Assembly (NCBI RefSeq): GCF_021147775.1
Contig: NZ_JAGTPK010000007.1
Coordinates: forward strand, 1 to 64,000
Direction of reading: 5' to 3'
DNA: 64,000 nucleotides
From: Pseudomonas californiensis
Lineage (GTDB): Bacteria; Pseudomonadota; Gammaproteobacteria; Pseudomonadales; Pseudomonadaceae
The notes under the pieces are model-generated. The model saw only the letters and a program-made list of their open reading frames with translations, was not told the DNA's origin and did no database searches. Numbering within the stretch: position 1 is the stretch's first letter; the number at the start of each line of letters is the position of its first letter. The position numbers and the translations under genes were made by a program. Shown here in pieces: positions 40,298-49,684 of the stretch.

Positions 40298-41005
40298 ATG
40301 ACCTACACCGTCTCGCCTGTCGGCTTCATCCGCTCGTGTTTCAAAGAGAAGTTTGCCATTCCGCGCCAGCCACACCTTGCACCTGCTGCTCGCGGCGTGC
40401 TGGAGCTGGTAGCCCCCTTTGATCAGGGCGATGCGGTACAAGGTCTGGAACAGGTCAGTCACGTCTGGCTGCTGTTCCTGTTCCACCTGGCGCTGGAAGA
40501 CAAGCCGCGCCTGAAGGTACGCCCTCCCCGCCTGGGCGGCAATCAGTCGATGGGCGTGTTCGCTACACGCGCCACGCACCGGCCCAACGGCATCGGCCAG
40601 TCAGTGGTCAAGCTGGACAAGGTCGAGGCCGGGCGACTCTGGCTCTCGGGCATTGATTTACTCGACGGCACTCCCGTGATCGATATCAAGCCTTACGTGC
40701 CATACGCGGACCGGGTAGACGGTGCGACCAATCAAATGGCCGAGGCCGCACCTGCGCTTGTCCCTGTGCACTGGCAGAACGCCGCGTTGGCTCAGGCCCA
40801 CACGCATGCACTGCGCCTGAACGAGCCACTGGTGGAGTTGATCGAACAATGCCTGGTGCAGGACCCGCGTCCGGCCTATCAGAATCCGACACCCGAACGT
40901 CGCTATGGTGCTCAGTTCTGGGATCTTGATGTACGCTGGCACTACCCGCAGGCCGGGGTCATCTGCGTACTTGAAGTGGTCCTCGCAACAAATTCCGCGC
41001 ACTAA
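40298..41005 (+). CDS. trmO: tRNA (N6-threonylcarbamoyladenosine-37)-N6-methyltransferase TrmO
   Basis: 235 aa. The TsaA/TrmO pattern is clear: SPVGFIRSCFKEKFAIPRQP at the start, RPPRLGGNQSMGVFATRATHRPNGIGQSVV and DLLDGTPVIDIKPYVPYAD. It methylates t6A at position 37 of threonine tRNAs using SAM. Probably co-transcribed with the DUF1456 gene. Confidence 0.9.
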   Translation: MTYTVSPVGFIRSCFKEKFAIPRQPHLAPAARGVLELVAPFDQGDAVQGLEQVSHVWLLFLFHLALEDKPRLKVRPPRLGGNQSMGVFATRATHRPNGIGQSVVKLDKVEAGRLWLSGIDLLDGTPVIDIKPYVPYADRVDGATNQMAEAAPALVPVHWQNAALAQAHTHALRLNEPLVELIEQCLVQDPRPAYQNPTPERRYGAQFWDLDVRWHYPQAGVICVLEVVLATNSAH

Positions 41006-41040
41006 AAACCCGCCTGCCCGGTAAGGGCGAGGCGGGTTTT
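41005..41040. terminator. Bidirectional terminator between trmO and fpr
   Basis: AAAACCCGCCT and AGGCGGGTTTT arms with a 14-base loop. A T-run is present on both strands, so it serves the converging trmO and fpr transcripts. Confidence 0.85.
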
Positions 41041-41051
41041 ATCAGCCAGGC

Positions 41052-41831
41052 TTACTTCTCGACGAATGCACGCTCGATCAGATAATCCCCCGGCTCACGC
41101 ATGCGTGGCGAAACGGTCAGGCCGAAGCTGTTGAGCACTTCACTGGTCTCGTCGAGCATGCTCGGGCTGCCGCACAGCATGGCGCGATCGTCCTGAGGGT
41201 TGATCGGCGGCAGGCCGATGTCGCTGAACAACTTGCCACTGCGCATCAGGTCAGTCAGGCGACCGATGTTTTCGAACGGCTCACGAGTCACAGTCGGATA
41301 GTAGATCAGCTTGTCACGCAGCGCTTCGCCAAAGAACTCGTTCTGCGGCAGATGCTCGGTGATGAATTCGCGGTACGCGACTTCGTTTACATAACGTACG
41401 CCGTGGCAAAGGATCACTTTTTCGAAGCGTTCGTAGGTTTCGGGGTCCTGAATGACGCTCATGAACGGCGCGAGGCCCGTACCGGTGCTTAGCAGATAAA
41501 GATGTTTGCCAGGCTTGAGATCATCGAGCACCAGTGTGCCGGTAGGCTTTTTGCTGATGATGATCTCATCGCCTTCCTTCAGGTGCTGCAGCTGGGAGGT
41601 CAGTGGACCATCCGGCACCTTGATGCTGAAAAACTCCAGATGCTCTTCCCAGTTCGGGCTGGCGATGGAGTAGGCGCGCATGAGCGGACGACCGTTTGGC
41701 TGCTGCAGACCGATCATCACAAACTGACCGTTCTCGAAGCGCAAGCCTGGGTCGCGGGTGCACTTGAAACTGAAGAGAGTGTCGTTCCAATGGTGGACGC
41801 TGAGGACACGCTCGTGGTTCATGTTGCTCAT
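41052..41831 (-). CDS. fpr: Ferredoxin-NADP+ reductase Fpr
   Basis: 259 aa from the ATG at 41831 (MSNMNHERVLSVHHWNDTLF), preceded by AGGAG; the longer frame to 41858 is not needed. FAD-binding RAYSIASP (about residues 51-58), NADP-binding STGTGLAPF and C-terminal AFVEK end as in the Pseudomonas enzymes. It passes electrons between NADPH and ferredoxin or flavodoxin and supports the oxidative-stress response. Divergent from a LysR gene, which in Pseudomonas activates it. Confidence 0.95.
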   Translation of the reverse strand: MSNMNHERVLSVHHWNDTLFSFKCTRDPGLRFENGQFVMIGLQQPNGRPLMRAYSIASPNWEEHLEFFSIKVPDGPLTSQLQHLKEGDEIIISKKPTGTLVLDDLKPGKHLYLLSTGTGLAPFMSVIQDPETYERFEKVILCHGVRYVNEVAYREFITEHLPQNEFFGEALRDKLIYYPTVTREPFENIGRLTDLMRSGKLFSDIGLPPINPQDDRAMLCGSPSMLDETSEVLNSFGLTVSPRMREPGDYLIERAFVEK

Positions 41832-41954
41832 GTACGTAGGAACTCCTGAAAAATTCATGCGCGCAGAGGCATTGCGCTATTGCGCGCCATTCTAGTGGCA
41901 GACACAATATCTGTTAAATGAATTATCAAGATATGGGTTATCGGTTATATAGAT

Positions 41955-42881
41955 ATGCGATTTACTCTCCGTCAGCTTCAAGTGTTTGTCGCCGTTGCCC
42001 AGCAGGAAAGCGTATCGCGTGCAGCGGTCCTGCTCTCGCTCTCCCAGTCGGCCGCCAGCACCTCTATTACCGAATTGGAGCGCCAGTCCAGCTGCCAATT
42101 GTTCGACCGTGCAGGAAAGCGCCTGAGCCTCAACGCGACCGGTCGCCAACTGCTACCCCAGGCGGTCGCCCTGCTCGATCAGGCCAAGGAAATTGAAGAC
42201 CTGCTCAACGGCAAGTCGGGTTTCGGGTCGCTGGCAGTAGGTGCAACGCTGACCATCGGCAATTATCTTGCGACCCTACTGATCGGCGGCTACATGCAGC
42301 GCCATCCTGAAAGCCAAGTGAAACTGCATGTTCAGAACACCGCACACATCGTGCAGCAGGTCGCTCACTATGAGATTGATCTGGGCTTGATCGAGGGTGA
42401 TTGCAGCCACCCGGACATCGAAGTGCAATCCTGGGTAGAGGACGAACTGGTTGTTTTTTGCGCTCCGCAGCATCCACTCGCCAAACGAGCTCACGCCACG
42501 CTGGACGATCTGACACGTGAAGCCTGGATTCTGCGGGAGCAGGGCTCAGGCACACGTCTGACCTTCGACCAGGCCATGCGGCACCACCGCAACGGCCTGA
42601 ATGTAAGACTTGAACTGGAACACACCGAAGCGATCAAGCGCGCTGTGGAATCGGGGCTGGGGATTGGCTGTATTTCCAGGCTGGCCCTGCGCGATGCGTT
42701 CCGACGCGGCAACCTGGTCGAGCTGGCCACGCCGGAACTGGACCTGTCGCGGCAGTTCTATTTCATCTGGCACAAGCAAAAATACCAGACCTCTGCCATG
42801 CGCGAATTTCTGGACCTGTGTCGCGCATTTACCGCCGGCGTGCAACGCAGTGACGAGATTGTGCTGCCAAGCCTGTATTGA
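41955..42881 (+). CDS. finR: LysR family regulator of fpr (FinR-like)
   Basis: 308 aa. LysR helix-turn-helix at the N-terminus (QVFVAVAQQESVSRAAVLLSLSQSAASTSI) and a substrate domain of normal length. Its place, divergent from fpr with 123 bases between, is that of finR in Pseudomonas, required for fpr induction by superoxide. The symbol is given from synteny and family. Confidence 0.85.
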   Translation: MRFTLRQLQVFVAVAQQESVSRAAVLLSLSQSAASTSITELERQSSCQLFDRAGKRLSLNATGRQLLPQAVALLDQAKEIEDLLNGKSGFGSLAVGATLTIGNYLATLLIGGYMQRHPESQVKLHVQNTAHIVQQVAHYEIDLGLIEGDCSHPDIEVQSWVEDELVVFCAPQHPLAKRAHATLDDLTREAWILREQGSGTRLTFDQAMRHHRNGLNVRLELEHTEAIKRAVESGLGIGCISRLALRDAFRRGNLVELATPELDLSRQFYFIWHKQKYQTSAMREFLDLCRAFTAGVQRSDEIVLPSLY

Positions 42882-42893
42882 GCGATCGTTCGC

Positions 42894-43259
42894 TCAACCC
42901 AGCAGTACGATGCCCCAGACCAGACCGATCATGCTCAAGGCGATGAGCTGCGCGGCGCTGCCCATGTCCTTGGCGTTCTTGGACAGCGGATGCAGATCCA
43001 ATGAAATGCGGTCGATGGCCGCCTCGACTGCGGAGTTGAGCAGCTCGACGATCAGTGCGAGCAGGCATACCGCAACCAGCAACGCATGCTCGCCCTTGCT
43101 GACATGCAGAAAGAACGAAATCGGGATCAGCACTACATTGAGCAGCACCAGTTGACGAAAAGCAGCCTCACCCTTGAAGGCGGCGGTCAGGCCATCGAGA
43201 GAGTAACCTGCGGCATTGAGGATTCGTTTAAGACCGGTTTGGCCTTTGAAGGGCGACAT
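42894..43259 (-). CDS. dgkA: Diacylglycerol kinase
   Basis: 121 aa with three membrane helices. The conserved NAAGYSLDGLTAAFKGEAAFRQ, ELLNSAVEAAIDRIS and the KNAKDMGSAAQ segment (with the catalytic Glu and Asp) are present. The enzyme recycles diacylglycerol left from periplasmic glucan or lipid A modification. Converges with the LysR gene. Confidence 0.95.
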   Translation of the reverse strand: MSPFKGQTGLKRILNAAGYSLDGLTAAFKGEAAFRQLVLLNVVLIPISFFLHVSKGEHALLVAVCLLALIVELLNSAVEAAIDRISLDLHPLSKNAKDMGSAAQLIALSMIGLVWGIVLLG

Positions 43260-43343
43260 AGAGAGGCTGCTGTGTAAAAAGGATGAGGAAAGCTAAGGCA
43301 ATAAAGGTCAAAAAAGCGTGAATTAACGCTGCGTAACCCACTT

Positions 43344-43991
43344 TTAGCTGGCTGAGATCGACTCAAGTTGTTGCAGCAACAACGCAGCCTGGGTTCGTGT
43401 TCGCACACCCAGTTTGCGAAAAATTGCCGTCACATGCGCCTTGATCGTGGCTTCGGACACGCTGAGCTCGTAAGCGATCTGCTTGTTCAGCAGCCCTTCG
43501 CACACCATGGTCAATACCCGAAACTGCTGCGGCGTCAGACTGGCCAGCCCGGCACTCGCCGCCTTGGCTTCAGCGGACACGCTGATCACTTCATTGACCT
43601 GCGGCGGCCACCAGACATCCCCGTCCAGAACTGCTCGCACCGCTTGCTGAATGGACTCCAGGGAACTGGATTTGGGAATGAACCCGCTGGCACCAAACTC
43701 TCTGGAGCGAACCACAATGGACGCCTCTTCCTGCGCGGAGACCATCACGACAGGGATCTGCGGGTACTGACCGCGCAGCAGAACCAGACCGGAAAAACCG
43801 TAGGCACCTGGCATGTTCAAATCCAGCAGCACCAGATCCCAGTCGGCTTTCTGAGCCAGATGAGATTCCAGTTGAGCAATGCTCTCTGCTTCGACCAGCC
43901 GTGCATCGGGGCCAAGCCCGATGGTCAACGCCTGATGCAACGCGCTGCGAAACAGCGGATGGTCATCAGCGATCAGGATGTCGTAGGTCAT
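43344..43991 (-). CDS. erdR: LuxR-type response regulator ErdR
   Basis: 215 aa. Receiver domain with D57 in VLLDLNMPGAYG as phosphorylation site, and a LuxR helix-turn-helix at the C-terminus (LTPQQFRVLTMVCEGLLNKQIAYELSVSEATIKAHV). In P. aeruginosa the neighbour of dgkA in this place is ErdR, a regulator of ethanol oxidation and acetate metabolism. The symbol rests on synteny and domain build. Confidence 0.85.
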   Translation of the reverse strand: MTYDILIADDHPLFRSALHQALTIGLGPDARLVEAESIAQLESHLAQKADWDLVLLDLNMPGAYGFSGLVLLRGQYPQIPVVMVSAQEEASIVVRSREFGASGFIPKSSSLESIQQAVRAVLDGDVWWPPQVNEVISVSAEAKAASAGLASLTPQQFRVLTMVCEGLLNKQIAYELSVSEATIKAHVTAIFRKLGVRTRTQAALLLQQLESISAS

Positions 43992-44230
43992 GTGTTGATC
44001 CTGTTTTTATAGTGAGCGGTCAACAAAATCGGCCGCCCAGCAAGGCATCCGCGAGTGCCGGCAAATTCGCGTTGCTCAGGCCAGCGGTACAGCGGCGCCT
44101 TATAAAGCCAATCGGCGTCCAAGCGGCGCCAAGCATGCCCAGCAACATCATGACGGTCAAGCACGCAGCGCCCTTGATACAGTCATGAGATGGCAATCGG
44201 CCCACTAATACGGTGCGGACCCTTCGGCCA

Positions 44231-44941
44231 TCAAAGAAAAGCTTTCAAATGCGTGTGTGGTACGTCGTCCGGATTAATCGGCTTCTGGTACTTGGCGCCC
44301 AGATAATGCGCACTGAAAACGTCAAGATACGCATCAAGCACACCGCTGGCACTGCAATCGTCCGCCAGCTCCAGACACAGCGCAGCCACCTCAGCCGTAC
44401 AAAAATGATCGTCACGACGCGACCTGCGCAAGCGGTAACGCGATATCTGCTCGGGCTCCAGGCTCAGTACCGGAAACTTGTCCAGGTAAGGGCTTTTGCG
44501 GAACATCTTGCGCGCTTCAGTCCAGGTAGCATCCAGCAGAATGAACAGAGGACGCTTGCCATCCTCAAGCACAACCTGAGTGACCACTCGCTCCTGCGCA
44601 ACAAACTCACCTGGAAAGACGATATAAGGCTGCCACTGAGGATCATCCAGCAGTGCCAGCAACTGCTTGTCGACCTCGATGCGCGACCAGCTGAAAGCAT
44701 GGGTGTCTTTGATCACATCCGCGATCAGCCACCCTGTATTGGTCGGCTTCAACGGCTCAGTGTCATACATCAGCAGGCACATCCCGGAGTCAGCAGCGAC
44801 ATTCGGACGCCATGCACATAAGCAATGACTGGAAATAACCCTGCATGCAGGACAGCGGGGTGCCCGTGAGCCTCTGGCAACAAAGGGTTTGGTGCTGCGC
44901 GCCAGGCGCTCGTCGCGCAAACGGGAAACGGCATGACTCAT
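44231..44941 (-). CDS. tapT: DTW-domain protein, tRNA-uridine aminocarboxypropyltransferase
   Basis: 236 aa from the ATG at 44941; a TTG at 44956 is possible. The DTW signature is seen as LLDATWTEARKMFRKSPYL, with Cys residues at the N-terminus (RCPACRVISSHCLCAW) that likely bind zinc. Such proteins (E. coli YfiP/TapT) add an acp group to uridine 47 of tRNAs. Leaderless-like start region: no good ribosome binding site. The 44-44.23 kb stretch between this gene and erdR holds only a doubtful 61-codon frame. Confidence 0.8.
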   Translation of the reverse strand: MSHAVSRLRDERLARSTKPFVARGSRAPRCPACRVISSHCLCAWRPNVAADSGMCLLMYDTEPLKPTNTGWLIADVIKDTHAFSWSRIEVDKQLLALLDDPQWQPYIVFPGEFVAQERVVTQVVLEDGKRPLFILLDATWTEARKMFRKSPYLDKFPVLSLEPEQISRYRLRRSRRDDHFCTAEVAALCLELADDCSASGVLDAYLDVFSAHYLGAKYQKPINPDDVPHTHLKAFL

Positions 44942-45168
44942 TGCAGGACACGCCAACTGAAAGAAAGCATCGACACCAGGAAAACTCGACAGGGATAAAG
45001 TCGACGCAGTTTATCAGAGCCCCGGCGGTTCAACCTGCTTTCGGCCTAGGCTGTGTCAGGAGTCCTGCCTTATACTGCTCCGCCACTGAAACCCGCAGTC
45101 GGCAGGTCGGTCGGAACGCACTTTGATGTCGCGGGTCCAACAGCCAGCCACTTAATCAGGAGAGTTTA

Positions 45169-45585
45169 ATGCTGCGCCTCATCGCCCCTACACTGACACT
45201 TTTGCTCATGGCGCCACTGTGCGCACAGGCAGCATCGAAGCAAGAGTTCGAACTCAGCAAAATGCTGGAGAAAGTCGCGAAGGAAAGCAGCGTTGGCACG
45301 CCGAGAGCCATCAACGAAGATATTCTTGATCAGGGCTATACCGTCAATGGCAACGAGCTGATCAACCACCTCAGCGTACGTGAGGGCCAGGCCCAGCAGA
45401 TGCGTGCCAACCCGGACGTCATGCGTAACCAGTTGGGCAACAGCGTTTGCCACAACAATGGCTTCCGCCAACTGATGACCAAGGGTGCCGTGCTCAAGTA
45501 TCAGTTCACCGAATACAAGACCAATCGCTCGGTGGCGACCCAGACCTTTCAGGCATCGGACTGCACGGTCAAGCCCAAGAAATAA
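45169..45585 (+). CDS. Exported protein of the PA3611 quorum-sensing-regulated family
   Basis: 138 aa with a signal peptide (LIAPTLTLLLMAPLCAQA, cleavage near residue 21). The mature part has two Cys (SVCHNN and SDCTV) that could form a disulfide. Sequence and gene order match the P. aeruginosa PA3611 family, which is under quorum-sensing control and linked to virulence. Strong ribosome binding site AGGAGAG. Confidence 0.75.
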   Translation: MLRLIAPTLTLLLMAPLCAQAASKQEFELSKMLEKVAKESSVGTPRAINEDILDQGYTVNGNELINHLSVREGQAQQMRANPDVMRNQLGNSVCHNNGFRQLMTKGAVLKYQFTEYKTNRSVATQTFQASDCTVKPKK

Positions 45586-45926
45586 GGCGTTCGCTCTGAC
45601 TGCCGAGTGCGCCTGCCCGTCAGGCGCACGTCACACCCCTCCCCCTCGCAAGACATCCTGCAACGCATCCGCCTGAAGCAGCACGGAGAATCGATAGCCT
45701 TTTCGAGGAAACCGGCACATCATCAATTCGACATGCACCGCTTGTCTTTAACAGGCTATCAGCCGCTGTGCTGTATTTTCAGGCTCAGGGACAACGGGAG
45801 TGACACGTCCTTGTGCATTTCTTGACCCAGGGAAACAGACAGAAGCCAGACGAACAGGCCTCGCGTACCTGCAAAGCAGCGCGCTGGTCGACTTGAACGA
45901 TGGCTCTGCAGGAGGAGAAATCTTGA
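45586..45926. other. 340-base intergenic region
   Basis: Contains the hairpin GTGCGCCTG / CAGGCGCAC at 45607-45629 (nine-base arms, five-base loop, no T-run), which could weakly terminate the PA3611-like gene. The promoter of the LOG gene should lie further right. No gene seen. Confidence 0.5.
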
Positions 45927-47048
45927 ATGCCGTATGTACCCAATGAACTGCTGTCAGAACATTTTCAAAGCAATGGCCTGGATCTGACCCAAAAGGTGGA
46001 AGAGCATATCCATCAGGTGGCGCCAGGCACCGCAAATCTTGCGCTGTACCGGGACATGATACTCACCGTTCTGCGCATGGCCCAGGACGACCGCAATCGC
46101 TGGAATGCCAAGATCACGCTGCAGACACTGCGTGAACTGGACGGCGCCTTCCGGGTGCTCGAGCGCTTCAAGGGGCGCCGCAAAGTGACGGTGTTCGGCT
46201 CCGCCCGCACGCCTATGGAACACCCTCTGTACGCACAGGCGACTGAGCTTGGCGAAAAGCTGGCTCAATCTGACATGATGGTCATCACGGGTGCAGGCGG
46301 AGGCATCATGGCCGCAGCCCATGCCGGCGCCGGGCTGAAGCACAGCCTGGGGTTCAACATTACCCTGCCGTTCGAACAGCACGCCAACCCGACCGTGGAA
46401 GGCACTGAAAACCTCCTGCCTTTCCACTTCTTCTTCACTCGCAAGCTGTTTTTCGTCAAGGAAGCCGATGCATTGGTGCTTTGCCCTGGCGGTTTCGGGA
46501 CACTTGATGAGGCGCTGGAAGTCTTGACGCTGGTGCAGACTGGTAAAAGTCCGCTGGTTCCCATTGTGCTATTGGACACGCCCGGCGGCAGTTTCTGGCA
46601 GGGTGCACTGGACTTCATCAAGAGCCAACTGCAGGACAATCACTACATCCTGCCCGCCGACATGAAGCTGATGAGACTGGTCTACAGCGCCGACGAAGCC
46701 GTCGAAGAGATCAAGCAGTTCTACCGCAACTTCCATTCAAGCCGCTGGCTCAAAAACAAGTTCGTGATCCGCATGAACCATCCCCTGACTGACCAGGCAA
46801 TGGCGCACATGCAGGAAGCGTTTGCCGACCTGTGTGTCAGCGAGAATTTTCACCAGCATGGCTATCAAGGAGAGGAACATGACGAAACTCAGTTCAGCCA
46901 CCTGACTCGATTGGCTTTCACGTTTACCGGACGCAACCAGGGACGCCTTCGTGAACTGGTGGATTACATCAACCTGCCAGAAAATCACGCGAACGACTCA
47001 AGTACCCTGCTCGCAGCCCAGCCAAACGAGTCGCTGAACGCGACCTGA
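45927..47048 (+). CDS. LOG family protein
   Basis: 373 aa, longer than the usual LOG protein (about 190-220 aa) because of an N-terminal helical part of about 85 residues and a C-terminal one. The core holds FGSAR (90-94), TGAGGGIM (121-128) and PGGFGTLDE (187-195), the nucleotide-monophosphate phosphoribohydrolase signature of the LOG (cytokinin-activating) family. GAGGAGAA precedes the ATG. Separated by only two bases from the converging recX stop. Confidence 0.85.
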   Translation: MPYVPNELLSEHFQSNGLDLTQKVEEHIHQVAPGTANLALYRDMILTVLRMAQDDRNRWNAKITLQTLRELDGAFRVLERFKGRRKVTVFGSARTPMEHPLYAQATELGEKLAQSDMMVITGAGGGIMAAAHAGAGLKHSLGFNITLPFEQHANPTVEGTENLLPFHFFFTRKLFFVKEADALVLCPGGFGTLDEALEVLTLVQTGKSPLVPIVLLDTPGGSFWQGALDFIKSQLQDNHYILPADMKLMRLVYSADEAVEEIKQFYRNFHSSRWLKNKFVIRMNHPLTDQAMAHMQEAFADLCVSENFHQHGYQGEEHDETQFSHLTRLAFTFTGRNQGRLRELVDYINLPENHANDSSTLLAAQPNESLNAT

Positions 47049-47050
47049 TT

Positions 47051-47518
47051 TCAATCGTCCATACACCGGCCGCTTAACAAGCGGCCGATCATGTCCAGCG
47101 GAAATCCCCGATAGCTGAGAAACCGCCCTTGCTGAGCACGTTCGCGAGCGTCGGCAGGCAGTTTCCCGGCGAACTTGCGCTGCCAGGTCTCCTGAAGCTT
47201 TTCCTGCCAGTCTACACCGCACTCCCTGAGTGCCTGATCGATGTCGCTTCGTTGAAGGCCGCGTTGGCTCAACTCTTCTCGAATGCGCACGGGCCCATAG
47301 CCCGAACGTGATCGGTAAGAGACAAAGCTTTCGAGATAGCGGGATTCAGAGAGCAGCCCCTCTTCGATAAGACGATCGAGGGCGGCTTCAATAAGCTCGG
47401 GAGGGGCGCCGCGCTGACGCAATTTACGCGTCAGCTCGACTCGACCATGCTCGCGTCTCGCGAGCAGGTCCATTGCTGTTCGCCGGACGGCGACTGGTGT
47501 ATCAAGGACAGCAGACAT
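47051..47518 (-). CDS. recX: Regulatory protein RecX
   Basis: 155 aa, with the three-helix repeats of RecX ([52 protein letters not shown]). It binds RecA filaments and dampens recombination. It lies 27 bases after recA and is probably co-transcribed with it. Confidence 0.95.
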   Translation of the reverse strand: MSAVLDTPVAVRRTAMDLLARREHGRVELTRKLRQRGAPPELIEAALDRLIEEGLLSESRYLESFVSYRSRSGYGPVRIREELSQRGLQRSDIDQALRECGVDWQEKLQETWQRKFAGKLPADARERAQQGRFLSYRGFPLDMIGRLLSGRCMDD

Positions 47519-47545
47519 GGGTATCAGATAGCTCAGATATCAATA

Positions 47546-48610
47546 TCAGATATCAACGTCTGCTTCGGCCATGTCATCGGCGGCGGCAGGCTCACGGGAA
47601 CCGACGGCTTTGGTGTCAACACCCGGAGTCAGCAGCTTGTCGCGGATCTGCTTCTCGAGGCCTTTGCCGATTTCCGGGTTATCTGCCAGGAACTTGGCCG
47701 AGTTGGCCTTGCCCTGACCGATCTTGCTGCCCTGATAGCTGTACCAGGCACCCGACTTCTCGACGAAACCGTGCAGAACCGCGAGGTCGATGATCTCGCC
47801 GTTCAGGTAGATACCCTTGCCGTAAAGAATCTGGAACTCAGCCTGACGGAAAGGCGGCGCTACCTTGTTCTTCACAACCTTGACGCGGGTTTCGCTGCCG
47901 ACTACTTCGTCGCCTTCTTTCACTGCGCCGGTGCGACGGATATCCAGACGTACCGATGCGTAGAACTTGAGTGCGTTACCGCCGGTGGTGGTTTCCGGGC
48001 TACCGAACATCACACCGATTTTCATACGGATCTGGTTGATGAAGATAACCAGGCAGTTGGCGTTCTTGATGTTACCGGTGATCTTGCGCAACGCCTGCGA
48101 CATCAGACGCGCTTGCAGACCCACGTGCATGTCGCCCATCTCGCCTTCGATCTCTGCCTTTGGAACCAGGGCAGCAACCGAGTCGACCACGATCACGTCG
48201 ATGGCGTTGGAGCGCACCAGCATGTCGGTGATTTCCAGCGCCTGCTCACCGGTGTCAGGCTGCGAAACCAGCAGGTCGTCGACATTGACGCCCAGCTTGC
48301 CAGCGTATTCCGGATCGAGGGCATGCTCGGCGTCGACGAATGCGCAGGTCGCACCCATCTTTTGAGCTTGTGCAATAACAGAAAGCGTCAGCGTCGTTTT
48401 ACCCGAAGACTCAGGGCCGTAGATTTCCACGATACGGCCTTTCGGCAGACCACCGATGCCCAGTGCGATGTCCAGACCCAGCGAACCGGTAGAGATGGCA
48501 GGGATTGCCTGGCGATCATGGTCGCCCATGCGCATCACGGCACCTTTACCGAATTGACGCTCGATCTGACCCAAGGCCGCAGCCAAGGCTTTCTTCTTGT
48601 TGTCGTCCAT
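47546..48610 (-). CDS. recA: Recombinase RecA
   Basis: 354 aa from the ATG at 48610 ([20 protein letters not shown]). Walker A GPESSGKT (65-72), strongly conserved throughout. It drives homologous recombination and the SOS response, and would trigger self-cleavage of the prophage repressor at 32547. An SOS box lies 50 bases upstream. Confidence 0.98.
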   Translation of the reverse strand: MDDNKKKALAAALGQIERQFGKGAVMRMGDHDRQAIPAISTGSLGLDIALGIGGLPKGRIVEIYGPESSGKTTLTLSVIAQAQKMGATCAFVDAEHALDPEYAGKLGVNVDDLLVSQPDTGEQALEITDMLVRSNAIDVIVVDSVAALVPKAEIEGEMGDMHVGLQARLMSQALRKITGNIKNANCLVIFINQIRMKIGVMFGSPETTTGGNALKFYASVRLDIRRTGAVKEGDEVVGSETRVKVVKNKVAPPFRQAEFQILYGKGIYLNGEIIDLAVLHGFVEKSGAWYSYQGSKIGQGKANSAKFLADNPEIGKGLEKQIRDKLLTPGVDTKAVGSREPAAADDMAEADVDI

Positions 48611-48660
48611 TGAAGTCCTCACGTAATCAAATTCAATTAGGGCCGTAGCGGCCACAATAC

Positions 48661-48676
48661 CTGTATAAGTAGACAG
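48661..48676. promoter_or_regulatory. SOS (LexA) box upstream of recA
   Basis: CTGTATAAGTAGACAG matches the LexA consensus CTG-N10-CAG. On the minus strand it overlaps the expected recA promoter. Confidence 0.85.
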
Positions 48677-48703
48677 TATTATTCCACAGGGATCAGCTCA
48701 CGC

Positions 48704-49204
48704 CTACCCCTGATTTGGCATTTCTCCCTGCGCCAACCGGATAAGCCCCTCCAGCGCGGTATTTACCGTTTGTCGGCGCACTTGCTCGCGATCGCCGTCG
48801 AACCAACGCCGTTGCGCGATCAGGTTCTGCCCGTCCCCCCAGCATACCCAGACCGTGCCAACCGGCTTGTCGACCGAGCCGCCGCCAGGCCCGGCGACTC
48901 CGCTGACAGCGACGGCGAATCGCGCTCCGCTCTCAACCTGAGCACCGCGCGCCATGGCCTCTACCACCGGCTGACTGACCGCCCCAACCTGCGCGAAAAG
49001 TGCTTCAGGCACACCCAGCTGCCGAGTCTTTTGGGCATTGGAGTACGTCACATAACCGACCTCGAACCAGCCAGAGCTACCGCCTATACGGGTAATGGCT
49101 TCAGCAATGCCGCCACCGGTGCAGGACTCAGCCGTCGTGACCTGCTCACCAGAAGCCAGCAGAAGTGTGCCCAAGGAGACTGCGAGTCGGGTTGTTTCGT
49201 CCAC
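48704..49204 (-). CDS. pncC: Nicotinamide-nucleotide amidase (CinA C-terminal domain)
   Basis: 166 aa, only the amidase domain (TTAESCTGGGIAEAITRI, VGYVTYSNAQKTRQLGV, SGVAGPGGGSVDKPVGTV). The enzyme deamidates nicotinamide mononucleotide for NAD recycling. It sits between recA and mutS, as in other Pseudomonas, with no tailocin or prophage inserted. Confidence 0.9.
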   Translation of the reverse strand: MDETTRLAVSLGTLLLASGEQVTTAESCTGGGIAEAITRIGGSSGWFEVGYVTYSNAQKTRQLGVPEALFAQVGAVSQPVVEAMARGAQVESGARFAVAVSGVAGPGGGSVDKPVGTVWVCWGDGQNLIAQRRWFDGDREQVRRQTVNTALEGLIRLAQGEMPNQG

Positions 49205-49298
49205 GGTGTGCTCCGTTCAGTCAATTGATTCACAAACCGGCCTTGGCTCCGAATGCATCAGAATGCAACTGCAAACGCAGTTGCATCGGGGTCAGCCT

Positions 49299-49424
49299 TC
49301 AATCCTTTTTCTTCGGCCCAGGCTTTCTGATCGTTTCGACCGTTGTTTCTCTCGGTCTGCGCCGTGCTTCTTCCAGCGCAATGAAACGTCCATTGACCGC
49401 ATCCCTTGCTCGTTTGTTCGTCAT
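49299..49424 (-). CDS. Small basic protein, conserved unknown
   Basis: 41 aa from the ATG at 49424, which has AAGGAC as ribosome binding site. Sequence begins MTNKRARDAVNGRFIALEEA and ends with KPGPKKKD. The compact basic make-up and good start signal suggest a real short gene; function unknown. Confidence 0.55.
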   Translation of the reverse strand: MTNKRARDAVNGRFIALEEARRRPRETTVETIRKPGPKKKD

Positions 49425-49684
49425 ATAAAAGTCCTTTTTTATAAGCCGCCTGCCGGGTATCGGTGACAGCGATGGAAGTCTATACAGCAAATCGAGGTTT
49501 ATGGACGTTCAGAAACGCAACGTGACGATTGAGGCACCGCCAAGCCAGACCTGCGTCCCTGCGACGTGCGTGATAACCTTGCGCGCATCGCGACCATTGA
49601 GCAGACAACCCTCGAAACCCAGAGGGTCTTTCCGTCGTACGCTAGGGTTTGCCCCATCTCCTCAAGAACTTGCCTGAATTACTG

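Noticed and set aside
44020..44205. 61-codon hydrophobic frame on the minus strand between erdR and the DTW gene
   Set aside because: No ribosome binding site and mixed composition; could be a small membrane protein but is not supported.
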